Shown one piece after another: positions 4,792 to 5,972 of a DNA stretch of 5,972 nt. The DNA comes from Ekhidna sp. Lineage in GTDB: Bacteria > Bacteroidota > Bacteroidia > Cytophagales > Cyclobacteriaceae. Each line of letters starts with the position of its first letter. The first letter of the stretch is position 1. The stretch is from NCBI GenBank assembly GCA_013214445.1, contig JABSPG010000015.1, positions 1 to 5,972 of the forward strand, in the 5' to 3' direction. The notes under the pieces are model-generated. The model ran no database searches. It had not been told where the DNA came from and saw only the letters and a list, made by a program, of their open reading frames with translations. The position numbers were made by a program, and so were the translations under genes.

Positions 4792-5972
4792 ATGATTTCT
4801 TTTTCAAAGAAGCATACCGCCACCTTATTACTTTTGACCGTTTCGCTGTTCAGATATGGCCAAGCCCAAAATGCGAAGATCGATTCTTTGCTTAGTGCCA
4901 TTAGCAATAAAGCAGACACCCTCAATGTACAAACGCTGAATGCTCTTGTATTCGAATACTGGAATTATGATATCGAGCAAGCGTTCTATTATACAGAGAG
5001 AGCACTTCTCTTGTCTAAAAATATTGAGTATAAAAAAGGGATAGCAGTCTCACTCACCAACATGGGTCTTTACCATTTTCTGAAAGGCGAGTATGATCAG
5101 GCTATGACGTACTACAAAGAATCAATAGAAATTCTTGAAGGAACGATCTATCCTTCCTACCCTTCCTATACCTTATCCAGAATTGCCAATCTGTACCGGG
5201 ATCAAAGCCAGTTTGATTCCGCAATAGTGTATTATAAGAAGGCAATTCAATACAGTAGCAGCGATAACATCGTCCTGGCATCAGCCCAAAGGCACCTAGG
5301 ATCAGCCTATCTTGAAATGGAGATTTATGATTCTGCAAAACACCATCTGATGCAGTCTATAGAAATTGAGAAGTCTTATACAAACACCACATTTCTAGCC
5401 GCTTCATACTTGGAATTGTCCAAACTATTCATCGAACTAAATTCGTTCGATAGTTCGTCGCTTTATCTTGAAAAAGTTAAGCAGACAGAAGCTTTCAAGG
5501 AAATCGTTGAAATACAGATTCGTCATGCGTTATACAGCGGAGAACTGGAGCTAATCCAAGGCTACTTTTCAAATGCGATTGATCAAATAAAAGGGTCGCT
5601 TGAATTGTTCGATGACTATAAGTTTGAGGATCTTCGTATCAGAAGCCTTGTACTTCTTGGCGATATATATACTGAGATTGGGGAATATGACGGAGCACTC
5701 GATAATCTATTAAAGGCAGAATCTCTGAATCGGCCTCTGGAAAACCCAAATGTAGAAGGACAAATAAACTACACCTTAGGTTATGTTTACTACTACCAAA
5801 ATAATATTCAAAAAGCTAAAGAAGTCTCTGAAAAAGCAGAAAAGCTTTTTGATCAATTGGGACTTAGTCGATCTAAAGCTAGGACCCACAATCTTTTAGG
5901 CCTTATCAATCTCCAAACGAAAGACTACACAAATGCTGAGAGTTACTTCAATCTAGCAATGGAGTTGTATCA
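4792..5972 (+). CDS. Exported TPR-repeat protein, N-terminal part (continues beyond the right edge)
   Basis: The frame is open from the ATG at 4792 to the window edge, giving 393 residues and no stop. Residues 1-25 look like a signal peptide: basic Lys6-Lys7, a hydrophobic run (ATLLLLTVSLF) and a likely cleavage after Gly-Gln-Ala25. The rest is almost entirely alpha-helical repeats of about 34-42 residues with the tetratricopeptide pattern, such as MGLYHFLKGEYDQAMTYYKE (91-110), IANLYRDQSQFDSAIVYYKK (131-150), LGSAYLEMEIYDSAKHHLMQ (169-188), LGDIYTEIGEYDGALDNLLK (289-308) and LGLINLQTKDYTNAESYFNL (369-388). I count about eight repeats, with the one near 244-275 degenerate. TPR arrays bind proteins or peptides. 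In Bacteroidota this signal-peptide-plus-TPR layout often precedes a transmembrane helix and a histidine kinase or a DNA-binding domain, but that part is not visible. The gene follows nadE by 30 bases and may be co-transcribed or have its own promoter. Its specific function is unknown. Confidence 0.85.
   Translation, partial: MISFSKKHTATLLLLTVSLFRYGQAQNAKIDSLLSAISNKADTLNVQTLNALVFEYWNYDIEQAFYYTERALLLSKNIEYKKGIAVSLTNMGLYHFLKGEYDQAMTYYKESIEILEGTIYPSYPSYTLSRIANLYRDQSQFDSAIVYYKKAIQYSSSDNIVLASAQRHLGSAYLEMEIYDSAKHHLMQSIEIEKSYTNTTFLAASYLELSKLFIELNSFDSSSLYLEKVKQTEAFKEIVEIQIRHALYSGELELIQGYFSNAIDQIKGSLELFDDYKFEDLRIRSLVLLGDIYTEIGEYDGALDNLLKAESLNRPLENPNVEGQINYTLGYVYYYQNNIQKAKEVSEKAEKLFDQLGLSRSKARTHNLLGLINLQTKDYTNAESYFNLAMELY
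5152..5169 (+). repeat. Two-copy 9-base tandem repeat in the TPR gene
   Basis: CCTTCCTAC is followed immediately by CCTTCCTAT, encoding Pro-Ser-Tyr twice (residues 121-126) in the linker between the first and second clear TPR units. The in-frame duplication lengthens the linker by three residues and is probably a small slippage event of little consequence. Confidence 0.6.

Noticed and set aside
5102..5338. Minus-strand open frame opposite the TPR gene
   Set aside because: The plus-strand frame here has clear TPR periodicity and a signal peptide; the opposite frame has nothing recognisable.
5433..5457. Inverted repeat CGAACTA / TAGTTCG with an 11-base spacer
   Set aside because: Seven-base arms within coding sequence are within chance expectation and have no positional logic.

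Overview
The window looks like chromosomal core sequence from a Bacteroidota bacterium, probably of the Cytophagales type. Three things suggest this: (i) an IPExxxVDY-family gene, a Bacteroidota-restricted family of unknown function, sits between pyruvate kinase and acpP-fabF-rnc; (ii) translation starts are preceded by A-rich sequence with no clear Shine-Dalgarno; (iii) protein details such as the VSACASSNHAI active-site segment of FabF fit this phylum. The DNA is moderately AT-rich. No mobile element, tRNA, rRNA or CRISPR array is visible.

Layout. On the minus strand, positions 603 to 1 carry an IPExxxVDY-family gene and, 20 bases further on, the first 51 codons of pyruvate kinase (pyk). 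A 116-base divergent intergenic region (604-719) separates these from a tightly packed plus-strand run: acpP (720-956), fabF (983-2209), rnc (2210-2935) and nadE (2932-4761). fabF and rnc abut with no spacer, and rnc and nadE overlap by four bases (ATGA). Thirty bases after nadE, a signal-peptide-bearing TPR-repeat protein begins at 4792 and runs off the right edge with no stop.

How the genes work together. acpP and fabF are the acyl carrier and the elongating condensing enzyme of type II fatty acid synthesis. rnc (RNase III) and nadE (glutamine-dependent NAD+ synthetase) are housekeeping genes apparently translated from the same message. Pyruvate kinase and the IPExxxVDY protein form the divergent unit. 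The TPR protein is probably exported and may be the sensor part of a larger protein, but its C-terminus is outside the window.

The one truly unexpected structure is inside fabF. A perfect 19-base inverted repeat with a 5-base loop (1582-1624) lies exactly where the FabF protein is about nine residues shorter than the family pattern I recall. The right arm appears to have replaced the usual STRND-type loop, as expected from a template-switch mutation or, alternatively, an assembly artefact. I see no new multi-gene system; the rest is ordinary core genome.
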